DNA of 64,000 nucleotides from Mauremys mutica (GCF_020497125.1 NC_059093.1:23124486-23188485); one strand, 5' to 3'; counted from the first letter of the stretch, positions 1 through 11,590 are shown. A program made the numbers and translations. The notes: generated by a model from the sequence alone, not told the origin.

Positions 1-1290
1 TTTGTACCAGAAAGGGAATAATATAGCCAGATAATATAATATATAAAAGGAATAAGAAATGACCAGCTGTCATAAAGAAAAAGAATTCAGCACTCCAATT
101 ATATGTAATCAAGACTGACACTGAAGAGTTCATCAGAAACCATCGACATCTACAATTTGTTTCTCAGAAAGAGCAATCAACAAAACAAACTCTACAGATG
201 GCAGAACAAGAACACGATGACTCAGAGATTCTCGACTAACCAGCCAGTTGTTGCAGCTAATGGACAGCCAGATGACCAAGTCGTTTCATGTTCAGGTCAT
301 GTAATTAGAAAACCATTCAAGGACACCGAACACTGATATGTACTCAGCTTCCAAGATAGTGTGATACTGTAAATGGTATCAAGTATCAGAGGGGTAACCG
401 TGTTAGTCTGGATCTGTAAAAGCAGCAAAGAATCCTGTGGCACCTTATAGACTAACAGACGTTCTGGAGCATGAGCTATGGAGAGCTATGGCCTACATCA
501 AATTGTTCATAAAACACCGCTCCCTGCTTCAGTAGCATTGCTTTCAGCCCCAAAGGATGCCAGGATTAGATTGGAAACAATTGTCCTTTACCACTTGGCA
601 CCGAAGTATCATGAGGAAACGAGGACATTCCTTCCCCATGGAGTCCAGTCTGGCTGCCTGACTGGACAACAAGGACTGTCATGCTGAGTGAGTGACAGTA
701 ACTTTGCTTTCCCCCTTTGTAACGTAGGGATAATGCCACTGAGCCCACCTTGTGAAATGCTTTGGGGACTAGGGCTGAGAAGCTCCCATAGAAATGCTGC
801 ATATTATCATGGCAATAAAACAGTCTGACCCTCAGGGATTGGGTCAGTGGCTACTGCCCCTTCTCTCCACCCCTCTCGTTGGACAGGGATGTCTCCCAGG
901 AGAGTTTGGAGTCACCCTCATCCCTTCTCTTCACAGTGCCTCTGGCTCCGGCTAGCTCTTCCAGTAGGAACTTCTCCGGCCCAAATCCCACCACGAACCC
1001 AGGCAGCTCTTTCCACTCTTGGCTTCTGTCTGTTTCTGCCATGACAGGGAGAACCTGAGCAGGCTCCAGGCATCTATCACTAATGCCTTGCCTTGCCGTT
1101 CCTCCTCGGCCTGGGCGGCTTCACTCTCCTGTTGCAGCAGTGTCAGGTGCTCTCCTGGTGCCTCCTAGAAGAAGGCAGGGGAGGGGGGCTATGAACCACT
1201 GCAAGTGGCCTCCCAGCTGCTGGATTTCAGGGCCCACCTTGCCCTGCAGACACCCAAGTGGAATTCCTGGGACTCAGATTTTTTTTCCAG
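1..1290. other. Left flank, no firm gene
   Basis: Apart from one SINE fragment I see no convincing gene here. Short open frames occur on both strands, as expected in GC-rich DNA. One stretch near 930-1040 follows a pyrimidine tract and AG and stays open for about 40 codons, but no flanking exon or recognisable domain supports it. Confidence 0.4.
384..477 (-). repeat. Turtle tRNA-type SINE fragment
   Basis: The reverse complement carries the block GTTAGTCTATAAGGTGCCAC, then a gap and CAGACTAACACGGTTACCCC. The same pair of blocks recurs in this window at 13022, 18440, 36118 and 41573. It is characteristic of the tRNA-derived SINEs of cryptodiran turtles. This copy is a fragment in minus orientation. 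Confidence 0.75.
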
Positions 1291-1327
1291 GTGTACAAGC
1301 TGAGCGAGGAAGATCTGAAAGGGAAAG
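1291..1327 (+). CDS. Weak candidate exon (37 nt)
   Basis: A run of T followed by CCAG makes a strong acceptor. The next 37 bases read V-Y-K-L-S-E-E-D-L-K-G-K in phase 0 and end at AAAG before GTGAAAGG, a reasonable donor (phase 1 out). I do not recognise the peptide. It would belong to a plus-strand gene lying mostly to the left. A partner exon at 3578 accepts phase 1, but both of its frames are open, so phase gives little support. Chance is quite possible. Confidence 0.22.
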
Positions 1328-1608
1328 GTGAAAGGAGGAGCAGTTTTTCAGGCAAAAACTCAAGACCCTCTGGTGAAATGCCAGGAGTGCAGCCCAAACC
1401 CCAGCTCCTACCCGCAGCCTTAAAAGTCAACATCAAATCATTCCCTCAACTACTCCACCCCCAACTCCCAGTGCTCCACAAGTGCCACAGCTGAACAGAC
1501 CCCCACCAAAAGTAAGACTGTCCCCAAATACCCATTTCTGTACCTCACATGCAATACATCCCAAAGACCCAGCTCCAACCCTGCACCTGCCCTAAAGGGG
1601 GGAAATGC

Positions 1609-1780
1609 AGCTTAGATGGGCCCACTGATATGATGTTGGGGGGCGGATACAGCTTAGATGGGCCCATTGATATTATTGTGGGTGTGGGATACTAGGCTAG
1701 ATGGGTCCATTAATCTGATGTTTGGGGCGGGGGGAGGAGGAGGATACCAGGTTACGTGAGCCCATTGATCTGATCCATTG
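1609..1780. repeat. Tandem copies of a CR1-type 3' tail
   Basis: Four imperfect units of about 42-52 bp each contain GCTAGATGGGCCCATTGAT or a close variant followed by a G-rich spacer. The core resembles the 3' terminus of sauropsid CR1 elements (compare 10015-10040 and, reversed, 41745-41775). It looks like a CR1 end that later expanded as a minisatellite. Confidence 0.55.
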
Positions 1781-2299
1781 GTTGCTTTATGGAGCATCCA
1801 ATCCCCCCAGCTGGCCCTGCCCCTCCTGGCCCCTTCCCCCACCGGAGCCCAGAGTGCCCCCCTGTGGCTTCCCCCAGCATGCTCGGTGGGGGACACATGA
1901 CCCCCCCCTCCACCAGTGACCCCCGGCCCCTAAACGCTGGGTGGGTGGACAGTGCACGGCCTCTCCAGCCCTTCCTTCACAAGCACATGGTGGGCATCCC
2001 CAGGTGCCCCCCAGCCTCCTCAAGTCCCGGCCACAGGCTGGCTATGGCCACCCTAGTCCCAGCCCCAGCACGCTGCCCTGGGGAGGAGCAGCCAGCTGGC
2101 CTGGGCTGGGGCCAAGGGGGAAGGGCGAGCAGGAGGGGGCCTTCTGGGCAGAGCATGGGCAGGGCTACACTGGGCTGTTTGGGGAGACACAGCCTGCCCC
2201 AGCCCATGGTACGCGCCACCCATGACTTGTCCCCTCCAACCTGATGGTAAGCGATGCCCAGCTGAGCCCATGGCCAGTACGTCCTGCTCCACCCACAGC

Positions 2300-2430
2300 C
2301 GGGCTGGGAGCCAGGACTCCTGGTTCTTATCCCCAGCTCTGGGAGGGCAGTGGTGTCTAGTGGTTAGCGTGGGGGTTGGGAGCCAGGGTATCCGGGTCCC
2401 ACCGCTAGCTCTGGGAAGGGAGTGAGGGCC
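2300..2430 (+). repeat. CORE-SINE/MIR-like fragment, duplicated
   Basis: Two adjacent copies of a tRNA-like segment are present, with the phrases GTGGTTAGCG and GGGAGCCAGGACTCCTGG followed by CCCCAGCTCTGGG. These match the tRNA-related head of MIR-type CORE-SINEs. A shorter third piece lies at 2540-2585. Confidence 0.55.
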
Positions 2431-3002
2431 AGTCGTGGTGCACCCCCTGGCTTGAAGTGGTTTCCATCCTGTACGGGGTTTACAGTTTTGTTCACTGGCT
2501 CTCAGCACCTCCCACTATAAAAATTGTTCCAGCCCCGCTGGGTCTAGCGGTTAGAGCAGGGGAGGCTGGGAGCCAGGCATGGGCGGTGGGTATAAGGAGC
2601 CATGAGAGGCACCTGACCTATGCTCCACCCAGAGGGCCTGCTCCTGCTTGTCCTCTTTCCCCCAAGGCCCCATCCTCCCTTAGCCCTTTCCCAAGTTCCC
2701 ATCTGCCCACATGGGGGCCTTGGGTGGAGAGGCTGGGGGTGCAAATGGCAGGCGGGTGGGGGGGCCTTGGGGTAGGGGGCAAAGAGGTGCAAGTGGCGGG
2801 GCCTTGGGGGAAGAGATGTGAGAGGCGGGCTGGGGGGGGCTCAGGGGAGTGGAACAAGAGGGTCTGAGGGTGGAGTGTGGGCGGGGCTGAAGGGGGAGTA
2901 TGGGTGGGGCTTCAGCAGCAGGAGGCTGAGCAGGAATGAGCCTTGGGGCAGGGCCACAGTCCAGGAGCGCCCAGCCTCTCCAAATGGAGGAGTCCCAAGC
3001 TG

Positions 3003-3200
3003 CCCATGGAGCCAGGACTTCTGGGCTCTATTCCTGGCTCTCCCACAGACTCCCACCTGACCTGGCGCAGCCCATATCACCCTCCCTGGTGCCTCAGTTT
3101 CCCCATGTGTGGGACGGGTACCAGTGTGAATGGATGCAGAGCCGTGGAGAATCTAGTCCCTTCTCCTGGCGGCTCCTTGGTAGCCCTGGGTAAGCAGCCA
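3003..3200 (+). repeat. CORE-SINE/MIR-like element
   Basis: The order of blocks is that of a MIR-type SINE: GGAGCCAGGACTTCTGGGC, then TTCCTGGCTCTCCCACAGAC, then GGTGCCTCAGTTTCCCCATG and a G-rich tail. This is the best preserved of the three CORE-SINE-like pieces in the first 3.2 kb. Confidence 0.6.
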
Positions 3201-3577
3201 ACTGCTCCAGACCCTGGATCACGTATGGGCAAACCGGGGCTGAGGGCTAGTTCTGAGGAATGGAAAGAATAAATCCACCCTTATCCGACCCCCCTCTGGG
3301 GTACATGGCTCGGAGGCTGGTGTTGCAGGGGGCAGGGAGTCCTGCAGCCCTCGCAGGGGAGAAGGGGGCTTGACTGCTGATGGTGGTGGCAGGGTGGGGG
3401 GCACTGGTGGATTGTGGTCTCATCCCTGCGGGGCTGGAGATGGAGCACGGCCTGCTGGGAGCTGATGTCTCCTCTGTATGTGGGAGGGTGACACTGGTCA
3501 AATTGTGGGACCCCCTGTCACCTCCCGGAACAAGGGAGGGGCCTCTCAGCCTTGCCCGCTCTTCTCTCTTTCACCAG

Positions 3578-3729
3578 GACCTGGCCAAGCAGCTGGCCCA
3601 GCCCAGGCCCACCTTCCTCAGCGCCAGCAACTTCCCATTCTGGGGAGTGGAGCGGCTGGGGAGTGGGGGCCTCTCAAGCCCCCCACGGGGAGCAAGGGCC
3701 GGGGCACTAGAGGGGGGCAAGGGCTGTGA
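3578..3729 (+). CDS. Weak candidate exon
   Basis: TCTTCTCTCTTTCACCAG is a textbook acceptor. The sequence after it is open in two frames: phase 0 begins D-L-A-K-Q-L-A-Q and stays open to 3814, while phase 1 is open to a TGA at 3727-3729. With no recognisable domain I cannot choose between them. High GC content lowers stop frequency, so openness is weak evidence. It could be a terminal exon of a gene to the left of the CpG promoter. Confidence 0.22.
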
Positions 3730-4429
3730 TGGGGGGAGGTGGGGTTGGAGAGATGTCAGGGGTGAAGCTGGGACTCAGGGAGGGAATGGGGCAAGCTGCA
3801 GGGAGACAGTGTAGAGAGGGGGATGTCACGGGGCGGGAGCTGGGGGGCTTGGAAGCTGCAGGGGAGGGGACACAGCCGGGGGAAGGTACTGGGGACACCG
3901 CAGGGGGCTGCTCAAGAGGCAGTAGGCATGGGGGGGAGGCACGGGCGGGAGCTTGTACAGGGGTTGGGGTGTCAGGCCGTCGCGGTTCTCCTTGTGAATG
4001 GTACCAGGCTGCAGGGAACCCCACGGCCGGCAGCCCCCCTGCCTCCCAGCCTGGATTCCCAGCATGTAGCCGGGGGTGGGGGGGATGTGACTGCCTCAGG
4101 GGCACCGGCTCCGCGGCCCCAGGCCTCCGGGGCACAACGAGGCGCCCCCTAGACAAGCTGGGGGGCTGGGAGGGGGGTGACAGCAGGAGCACCTGGCCCT
4201 CAAGGCTGAGACTCGCCAGCTCATCACAGCAGTGGCTGCGCAAAGTGCCAGCGGATCCTGTGTGGCTGCTCCCCCGACGCTGTATCCCTGGGAGGGGTCT
4301 GGTCCCTGCAGCCCCTCCCCCATTGCACCCTGGTGGGGGGTCTGGTCCCCGCTGAACCCTGGGGCGGGGCTGGACACTGCAGCACCCGGGGGGCTGGACA
4401 CTGCAGGCAGCCCCCACCCTCGCACTCAA

Positions 4430-4620
4430 GCACGGGGTGCAGGGGGGATTTTTCTTGCGCTCCGATAGGTCAGGGCTCTGTCTCCGCTTCCTATTGGCTG
4501 TTTCGGGAGGGGCGGAGCTTCGCGGACGGCGTCACGTGGCCCTGAGGCGTTCGCGAGGCGGCTCCCGAGCAGCACGTGGCGCGGCCCGGAGCGCGAGCGG
4601 GTAAAGTCGGCGGGGGGAGG
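4430..4620 (+). promoter_or_regulatory. CpG-island promoter with noncoding first exon
   Basis: CpG is abundant here, unlike in the flanks. Promoter motifs in order are CTATTGGCTG (inverted CCAAT box, 4491-4500), GGAGGGGCGGAG (GC box, about 4506-4517), GTCACGTG (E-box/CRE-like, 4531-4538) and GCACGTGG (4572-4579). No TATA box is seen. An AGCGG|GTAAAGT splice donor lies at 4600/4601, so a short 5' UTR exon ending at 4600 and reading rightward is likely. The stretch from about 4540 to 4600 has no ATG. This fits a housekeeping-type promoter for the exon-like blocks at 6960 and beyond. A divergent transcript to the left cannot be excluded. Confidence 0.6.
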
Positions 4621-5115
4621 GCTCTGAGCTCCCCAAATACCCCCCGAGCTCCCCCTCTTCTACCCCCGCCCCCTCCCCAAATAGCTCCTACTGTCTTGTC
4701 TAGCCCCGCCCCCCAATACCTCCCCAATACCTGCCCCCTACACATCGCCCCCAAATGCCTTCCACCCCCCTTTCTACACGCCACCCCCAAGCACCCCTGC
4801 AAATGCCTCCCCCCTTCTACCCCTACCCTCAAATATCTCCCACCCTTTCTACCCCCACCACCGAAATTCCTCCCAACCACCCTCTTCTACACCCCACCCC
4901 CAAACACCCCCCAATACCTCCCCCCTCTACACACCGCCCCCCAAATAGCCCCCGCCCCCTCCTCAAATGCCTCCCAACCCCCTTCTTCTGCACCCCACCC
5001 CCCATCTGCAAATGCCTCCCTCCCCCCTTCTACCCCCTGTCCCCAAATACCTCCCAGCCCCCTTCTACCCCCTGCACCCCCAAATACCCCCCTGCCACCT
5101 CCCCAAACATCTCCC
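4621..5115. repeat. Pyrimidine-rich imperfect tandem repeat
   Basis: About 500 bp are almost entirely C, T and A on the plus strand, built from variants of CCCCCTTCTACACCCCACCC, CCAAATACCTCCCC and CCCAAATGCCTCCC at irregular spacing. The long open frames across it reflect composition only. Strand asymmetry this strong immediately downstream of a CpG promoter could form R-loops or triplex DNA (inference). Confidence 0.7.
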
Positions 5116-6959
5116 CCCAGAGCTGTGTTGCACGGGGCAGTGCAAGGTTCTGCAAATTGTTTAAAGATAACAAGCTAAACCAGCTGCTGCTTTGAACGGT
5201 TAAGAATCCCTGCCAAGCTGATGACTTGGCACCTCCTTGGTCCTGCAGTTCTCTGGCTGTTCAAGGAAGCTGGGTGTGATATGCTGCTGGGACTTGGGAG
5301 TAGTCCCAAGTCGGACAAACCATCTCATTTCCATCAGTAGCCAAAGAGTCGCCGTCAGACAACTGCAAAACCCCATGCACAGACGCCAGAAATGTCTGAA
5401 TCTGGGGAGTCTGGAGGGGAGATGGGACATGCAGAGTGGGTGCTGAAAAAAGCAACCGAAGGATCCAAGAAAAGTCTGTCAGGGGTATGATCCAGGTACC
5501 TTACTCTGCCTCTGGCTTGGGTTACTAGCTCTGACTGAGGGGACCACTTACATGTGGCATGATGCTGCCTGGCACATGCAGAATGAACCCCAGATGAACT
5601 GGGGGGTTTGCACTGGCTTTTCACTTATGCCAGCAGCACCAGAGGGCATTTAGCTGTGGCCAGTCGTACTTTGGATGAATGGTTTGTCTGCCACCGACCT
5701 GAACCCTTTAGATAGCGGCAGTAGTAGGAAGTGCTCCAGGGCAGCTGTACTTCCTGTGCATCAAAGGCACTTGTAACTCTCTGAACTGCTCTGCTCGTGC
5801 ATGTGGCTGTTCCAGAGAGAAACTGGCTGGGATTGCAAAGTCCCCCTGCAGATGGTTCCAGCTGCCGTGTGATGCAAAAGAAGCAGAGGTCGGCTTCTGT
5901 GTGTACAGGGCTGCTGACCCCATGGGGAGAAGATGGGGTTGGAACACTAAGCACTACCCAGAGAATGGGAAAGGGGGACAGAATGGAAGATGAGTGGGAG
6001 ATGACAAAGAGGCAAAAATATCGATGACACTGGTGCCATGCAGCTTTCTCCACGAGCAGCGATGGGTATCAAATGAACCACATGCACACAGCTAAGGAAT
6101 GGCATTTGGGAGGTAGAGAAATGCGTTAAACGTTGTGGGAATTTCCCCTTCCTTCCTGATTCCTGTAGCGACACCTTGTTCAGGCGCCTGCTCTCCAGTA
6201 AGATTTTTGAGGGAGAGTCAGTGTGGACGGGGCTTGCATGTGCTGAACACTTAAGTCAGTAAGAACCAATGCGCCATTCTAAGCTTGAATTTCCCCAAAG
6301 CCCTATGAGGGCTGACTGCCTTCTCCCTCAAATCTCTTTTACAGATACAGTCATGTAAAATCTATACTCTGACACGTCTGCAAGCTACATGCAGGCTCCT
6401 CAGCTGATCTGAATGGTGGGTGCATCCGCTGCTTGGCATGAAAGAGAGTTTGTAATTCTGAACTGCTGGGCTCAAACGTCATTTAAAAACTGAGCCGTTT
6501 CAGAACCTCCATTGCAGGGGTGAGAGTGGCTGATTGTACTTCACACTTTGAATTTCAAACTGTGCCACAAAACCCTTTTACCGCTGAACTGGGCTGTGCA
6601 TTAGCTTTATCTGGGAGAAACTCTCGTTTCATGCACTGAGACCTGTGAGTGAGACTGGCTGTTGCTGGCATGTGTAATGGGGACATGGAGAGGTCTCAAG
6701 CTTGAATTTGACCTGGCGAGGTGGTGAAAGTGATAGTGATGGTGCTGAAACACCAACATTCGGAATGAACATCTACCCCGGGAGATGGCTCAGTGGGTCA
6801 CATGATCACTTTGTGGGGCTAGAGTGGCAGTGAGGTGAGGGGCATGGCAATTTATGTCCAGTCCGAGCACTGCTAAAGAGCCTCTGACTGCTGTGGCTCT
6901 CTGGGCACAGCCCAGCAGCAGCGGGACTGTTATTACCTTGAGCTCTCTTCTCTTAAAAG
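5116..6959. other. Putative first intron, nothing recognised
   Basis: No repeat family or coding segment that I can name. Short open frames occur on both strands without domain features. If the CpG promoter and the exon at 6960 belong together, this is intronic, and a coding exon carrying the start codon may be hidden here. Confidence 0.35.
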
Positions 6960-7063
6960 CGTTCCTGCCACGGCCGAAGTGGAAACAGGCACTGTGGCTA
7001 CAGGAAGCAGAAGTGAGGCTGTGCCGCAGGCTGTCATTGTGATGCAACAAAATGTATCTGCTG
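6960..7063 (+). CDS. Candidate internal exon A of an unknown gene
   Basis: The acceptor is a pyrimidine run ending TTAAAAG, and the donor CTG|GTGAGTA is close to consensus. The frame begins with one leftover base, then V-P-A-T-A-E-V-E-T-G-T and ends ...V-I-V-M-Q-Q-N-V-S-A plus one base (phase 1 out). The next candidate exon at 9077 accepts phase 1 and stays open, which supports pairing. The peptide is rich in T, V, A and E and looks like a disordered segment of a nuclear or regulatory protein. I do not recognise the family. It lies downstream of the CpG promoter on the same strand. Confidence 0.5.
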
Positions 7064-8015
7064 GTGAGTACTACTGCATTTGGCGCTCGGACCTTGGCGC
7101 TGGATGCATCCAACATCTACCCGATAATTCCATAGAATCTAATTCAGAAAGACGAACATGGGCCTCCACAAGCTAGTGGTGCCTGCGCACCCAACTTGGC
7201 AACGTTAGGTCTGTCCCTGTGTTGGAAATGATGGTAAATGGCACTGAGTATAATCGCCCTGGTGCATCTTGCCAGGTTAGTAGCTCCATCTGCTTTGCCA
7301 GCCTGCAGGATTAAAGTATTTGAATGTGGGAGTCTTCCTACTGGTCTCCAGTCTTTTGGGCTAACTTGCTGCAACCTGGCAGATGCTTCTCAGAGGACAG
7401 GTAATGGCAGCCCCTTCTGCCTGGTAGCTGATGTGAACTTGTGCCTCTGGTCCAAACTCTGCAAAAAACGTCCTCCACTCCATTTTTTCATCGCTTTTTA
7501 AAAACATCCGAAGAGGAACGTAGCTGGTTTTAACTGCCTCACAGACCATCCTGATCATTTCGGACTCCAAATAGTAGCCTTATCTGCCTTTTTTGCAACT
7601 GAATTTGACTAGCAGTCGGGTACTGGGAGGCCTCTGCTCCAAACCTCCCACCCTGGTAACCTAGAATGCAAAATTAGCTGATTTTAGATTGAGTTGATAC
7701 AAAGAATTTTGAACATCATGGGCGGGGGTGAAAAGGGGGAGGAGGGAAGTACCTAATGTCAGTGGCTTTGATTTTTAACTACCTACTTTGCTGCTGTTCA
7801 CAGGATCCTGATGTACGTAGAGATAAGAGTGAGACTAACAAATTTAGCCTCTGCTTTAAAAGAGACGAGCAAATAGTTTTATTATGTGTCATGTCAGTGT
7901 TAACTTTCTTTGAAAACTATTCACTGTGGCCATTGAAAAACGGTTGGATTGTACCATTTCATGCAAAGAGGAGGTAGTATTTCAGAGAAATGATCCCCTT
8001 TTTCCTGTTCCTGTG

Positions 8016-8687
8016 TGTAGCAGGGTGGTCACCCCACTTGTGCCCTGAAGGGCTTCAAACAGCCCTGGGAGAGGGCTGTGGCAGGGAAAGCAGCTACTAG
8101 GCTGATTGGGGAAACAGTCGCAGCTGGACCACGCCCCAATCAGGCTTCAGCTGGCCCTATATAAGAGGCAGTGAGCCAGGAGCTCAGCAGTCTCTGTCTG
8201 TCTGTCGAGGGAGAAGGGCCTGGCTGTGGGGAGCTAGAGACAGGGTACCTGAGTGGAGCAGGGCTGGGGAAAGGCAGGGGAGCTCCATCCTGGAAAGCCC
8301 CAGGCTGCGGCCCAGCATAAGGCCAACAGGTCCTGGGGGTTGCAGAGGGCAGCCCAGGGGTAGGCCAAGGCAGCAGGTCCAAACCCAACCTTGCCAGTGC
8401 TGAGTGGCTGATACTGCAGCCTGCCCCAGGGCACAGAGGCTAGACAATGACTGGCAGAAGCTGTATACTGAGGCAAGGAGGGGATAGTGGGTGGGGGTTC
8501 CCCGGGGAGGGGAGACCCTAAGACTGAGGGGTTATTGCCAGGGGGAAGCACCCCAGATAACAGGGCACTGGTTCCGGGCAGGACACAGTGGGCAAAGAGG
8601 CAGCGGGATACAGACCTGCAGAGGGTGCTCCAATGGCTGGAGGACTAATTCCCAGAAGAGACGAGCAGGAGGCGCCGCATTGCTACA
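8016..8687 (+). mobile_element. Solo LTR (TGTAGCAG...TGCTACA family)
   Basis: The segment begins TGTAGCAGGG and ends GCATTGCTACA, giving short inverted termini. It is flanked by CTGTG (8011-8015) and CGGTG (8688-8692), a 5-bp target duplication with one difference. A TATATAAG box near 8158 marks plus orientation. A second copy of the same family, about the same length, lies at 42623-43298. No internal retroviral genes are attached, so it is a solo LTR formed by recombination. The 5-bp duplication fits Ty3/Gypsy or ERV-L type integration. Confidence 0.75.
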
Positions 8688-8711
8688 CGGTGCAACTGCT
8701 TACTCTTAAGC

Positions 8712-8862
8712 TGTGTGCAGGGGTGTAGCTGTATTGGGTCTCAGGGTAACTGTGGTAACATCTTGTCTTAGACCAACTGCTGGTGGTGGAGAGACAAGCT
8801 TTTGAGCTACACAGAGCTGCTCTTTTCTCTCACCGGCAGAAGTTGGTCATGCACCTTGTTAC
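8712..8862 (-). repeat. SINE-like dispersed repeat fragment
   Basis: The phrases GGTGTAGCTGTATTGGGTCT, ACAAGCTTTTGAGCTACACA and GCAGAAGTTGGTC occur in this order. I recognise them as part of a common reptile/fish dispersed repeat but cannot name the family with certainty. Confidence 0.45.
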
Positions 8863-9076
8863 TCTTAAGCTAAAGTTAGTAGAGCAGGTTTGTTTAAGCT
8901 GATCTTTGATCCCTCGTCACCCTGAAGATCCAGTTGCCTTGTGACGTGCCTTCTAGTGCTTTCTCTAGAGTTGCTAGGGCAGGTAAAATACTAGGATCCA
9001 TAAGTCTGTTTCCTGAATAAGATTGATTGGTGGGGCAGCATTGGACTAGGCTAATGTGCATGTCTGGTCTTCACAG

Positions 9077-9195
9077 CTAGGACCATCCTGAGGACCAAAC
9101 GAGATTCTGAAGGATCCTTCAAACTGGAAGATCCCACTGATGTGACTGCTGGGGAGACCACCTTTCAACCAATATGTATCACTCTGAGCAAGAAG
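9077..9195 (+). CDS. Candidate internal exon B of an unknown gene
   Basis: TCTGGTCTTCACAG is a good acceptor. After two bases that complete a phase-1 codon the exon runs 39 open codons ([15 protein letters not shown]...[15 protein letters not shown]) and ends at AAG|GTACAA, a fair donor in phase 0. The incoming phase matches exon A. Composition (charged, S/T-rich, no low complexity) looks like genuine protein. No family recognised. Confidence 0.5.
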
Positions 9196-9534
9196 GTACA
9201 AATGAGAAATGGGGGAGCCTGGGTGGAATTGATTTCCAGCCACTGGCTGCCGTATCTTGTTCATGGCTAGCAGTGGGCACTAAATCAGGAGAAAATTCCC
9301 TGAGACCATGTCTCTGCCGCTGCCTCTTGCTTGTCCCCAACCTTCTGAGCAGCCCGGGGGAATTAGCCCTTTTTGCTCTCAAATAAGCCATTGAGATGTT
9401 GGCCCTTTACCTGGCTCACCTCACCCTAATTGATTCCCGGTGTCCTTATGCCAGCCAAGTACACTGGATTCTGCTCCCTCCCACCCAGCTTCTCTTTCTG
9501 CCCCATTGTATAAATCTCTGTAGGGTTTTGACAT

Positions 9535-10045
9535 GGGGGTATGGAATAGCTTCTGTATGGGGAGAGATTAATCAAACTGAGACTTTTCAGTGTAGAAAAG
9601 AGGTCACTAAGGGGGGAGCATATTACAGAAATCTATAAAATCATGAAATGTGTGGCATTTACTCCTTCTCATAACACGAGAGCTAGGGGGTCACCAAATG
9701 AAATTACTAGACAGCAGGTTTAAAACAAACCAAAGGAAGTATTTCTTCACACAACATACAATCAACCTGTGGAACTTTTTGCCAGAGGATGTTGTGAAGG
9801 CCAAGACTATAACTGGGTTAAAGAAAGAACTAGATAAGTTCATGGATGATAGGTCCATCAAGGGCCATTAGCCAGGATGGGCAGGTTTGGCGTCCCTGGC
9901 CTGTGTGCCAGAAGCTGGGAATGGGCCTCAGGGGATGGATCACCAGATGATTCCTTGCTCTGTTCATTCCCTCTGGGGCACCTGGCACTGGCCACTGTTG
10001 GAAGACAGGATACTTGGCTAGATGGACCTTTGGCTGTTCTTATTT
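9535..10045 (+). mobile_element. CR1 LINE, 3' end, plus strand
   Basis: This is a 5'-truncated CR1 3' part. It includes the end of the reverse-transcriptase ORF (GAGAGATTAATCAAACTGAG through GGTCACCAAATGAAATTAC) and the UTR block TTAGCCAGGATGGGCAGG, and ends at CTAGATGGACCTTTGGCTG. The copy at 41716-42455 (minus) is the same subfamily. Coding remnants are frame-shifted. Confidence 0.85.
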
Positions 10046-11310
10046 CTTGCAGCTTTCCCGTATATCTTCTTCTTCCATGTGGGCTGAAACCAGGACACAG
10101 AGAGGCTAAAATAAAATATGTTTTTAAACAATAAGTTAAACTTGAACTTTAAAAAATTGGGTTGAGTTTTCAGCAAAGGTTCAGAGTGGGCCTTTACATT
10201 CCATTAATTTAATCCATGCCTGGGCAGAACGTGAACAGCAGTTAGTGTCGTTATATGCCATGTATTTGCAGTGTCACTACGTATTATTTCTGTCACCTTA
10301 TGAGGCAGGCTGAGCTAGTGGCCTGAAGCAGTGCTCTGCAGAGCTGCTCAGGTGCCCCATATTGAATTGCCAGGTCTCCTCCCTGAAGGCAGCTGTGCCT
10401 GGGAGCCTTGAAGAAGCGCTTTCATCTTTACCATGCAAGCCAGGCCAGCGTAAATCAGAGTTCTGACAATAGCCCATTTATCCTATTGTGACATGAGCAG
10501 GTAAAGTGAAGTAAGCAAAGTAGGTCATGTACTTCACAGCACAACACAATCTACCAGGGAGAGATGAACTTCGATGCAGCAAATCTTGTCGTGGTGTTTC
10601 ATCGCCTTTGCCTGCGGGAGGTCTTCCTGTCCCACAACTTTGGTGTACCCACTGCCGAATTGCCGCCGAATCCGCGGGACTGGTGGACCTACCGCAGGGG
10701 CACCGCCAAAGGCAGCCTGCCTACCGCTCTTGCAGGAACCGGCAGGGCCACCCCCCCCGGCTTGCCGCCCCATAACGCGCTTGCTGCGCTGGTGCCTGGA
10801 GCCACCGCTGGCTGTGGGGGGGACTAGTAGAGACTATAAATTGTGTGGTTGTTTTGTGATAACTAATAGTAACCAAGGCATAAGATGAAATCGTTAAATT
10901 CACTGTAGGCTACAATTCTACACATTACAGAATATTAAAGAAATGTGCAGATCCAGTCAGCCTTTCATGGGTAAGGGCTGTATTAGGATCCTGCCTGTCT
11001 CTTCCTGTGTTCTGTGGCTGAGGCAAGTAGGCTGGCTAAGGAGTTAACACTTCAGATTTTCTGTCTCCTCTAAAGAGGTAATTTCCTCTCAACCCTAGGG
11101 TCAAAACCTGTTATATACCTGAGTGAGCTGTGTGAATCCTGACTCGTATAACCAGTTTTAAAGGCATATGTTTTGCGTAAGTCAGTGACAGGTTTTATTG
11201 CACAGAATAGAACAGAAAACAATTCCTAACTTCATGCTGTCATTTTCTTTATCCAGTGCTAAATTGAAGACTTATCAGTCACTTGAGCTGAATTATGTCT
11301 GTATGCAGTA
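10046..11310. other. Intronic/intergenic, nothing recognised
   Basis: No named repeat or gene. A GC-rich patch at 10600-10825 gives overlapping open frames on both strands, but none shows a domain or splice context. Confidence 0.35.
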
Positions 11311-11314
11311 TTGC

Positions 11315-11590
11315 CAAACCCAAGCTGTAAAAAATAAGACACCCCCCCCAACAAATCATGAGTTTGGCCTAAAATCATGAGATTTTTTTTAACCCCATAT
11401 ATTTTGGGCTGTTTTTATTCATTGGTTTCTGTGCTGTTACGTCACATTTTCAGGTTTTTTCCCTGCAATCAGGAAGGCGAGAAACTTGCTTTCTGAGCGT
11501 CTCATGTAATCATGAGGCCTCAACCCCCACCCCCACCCCCCAAATATTGCAAGATTCATGAGAAAATTGCAAGATTTGGCAATACTGGGT
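11315..11590 (+). repeat. Dispersed repeat with ATCATGAG motifs
   Basis: Repeated phrases such as AAATCATGAG, CTCATGTAATCATGAGGC and GATTTGGCAATACTG characterise this block. A relative lies at 16005-16275, sharing the ATCATGAGAT core, a mid-element TTTTCAGGTT/TTTTCCAGGTT phrase and a TTGGCAA(C/T)AC end. The family is not identified. Confidence 0.45.

Noticed and set aside
3707..4429. 240-codon minus-strand ORF and its overlapping partners
   Set aside because: Several frames on both strands are open together in very GC-rich DNA. No domain, repeat pattern or splice context supports any of them.
4576..5195. Long plus-strand ORFs (up to 200 codons) rich in Pro, Ser and Thr
   Set aside because: They lie in the pyrimidine-rich tandem repeat, where stops are rare in every plus-strand frame. 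The first one starts upstream of a good splice donor and has no ATG.
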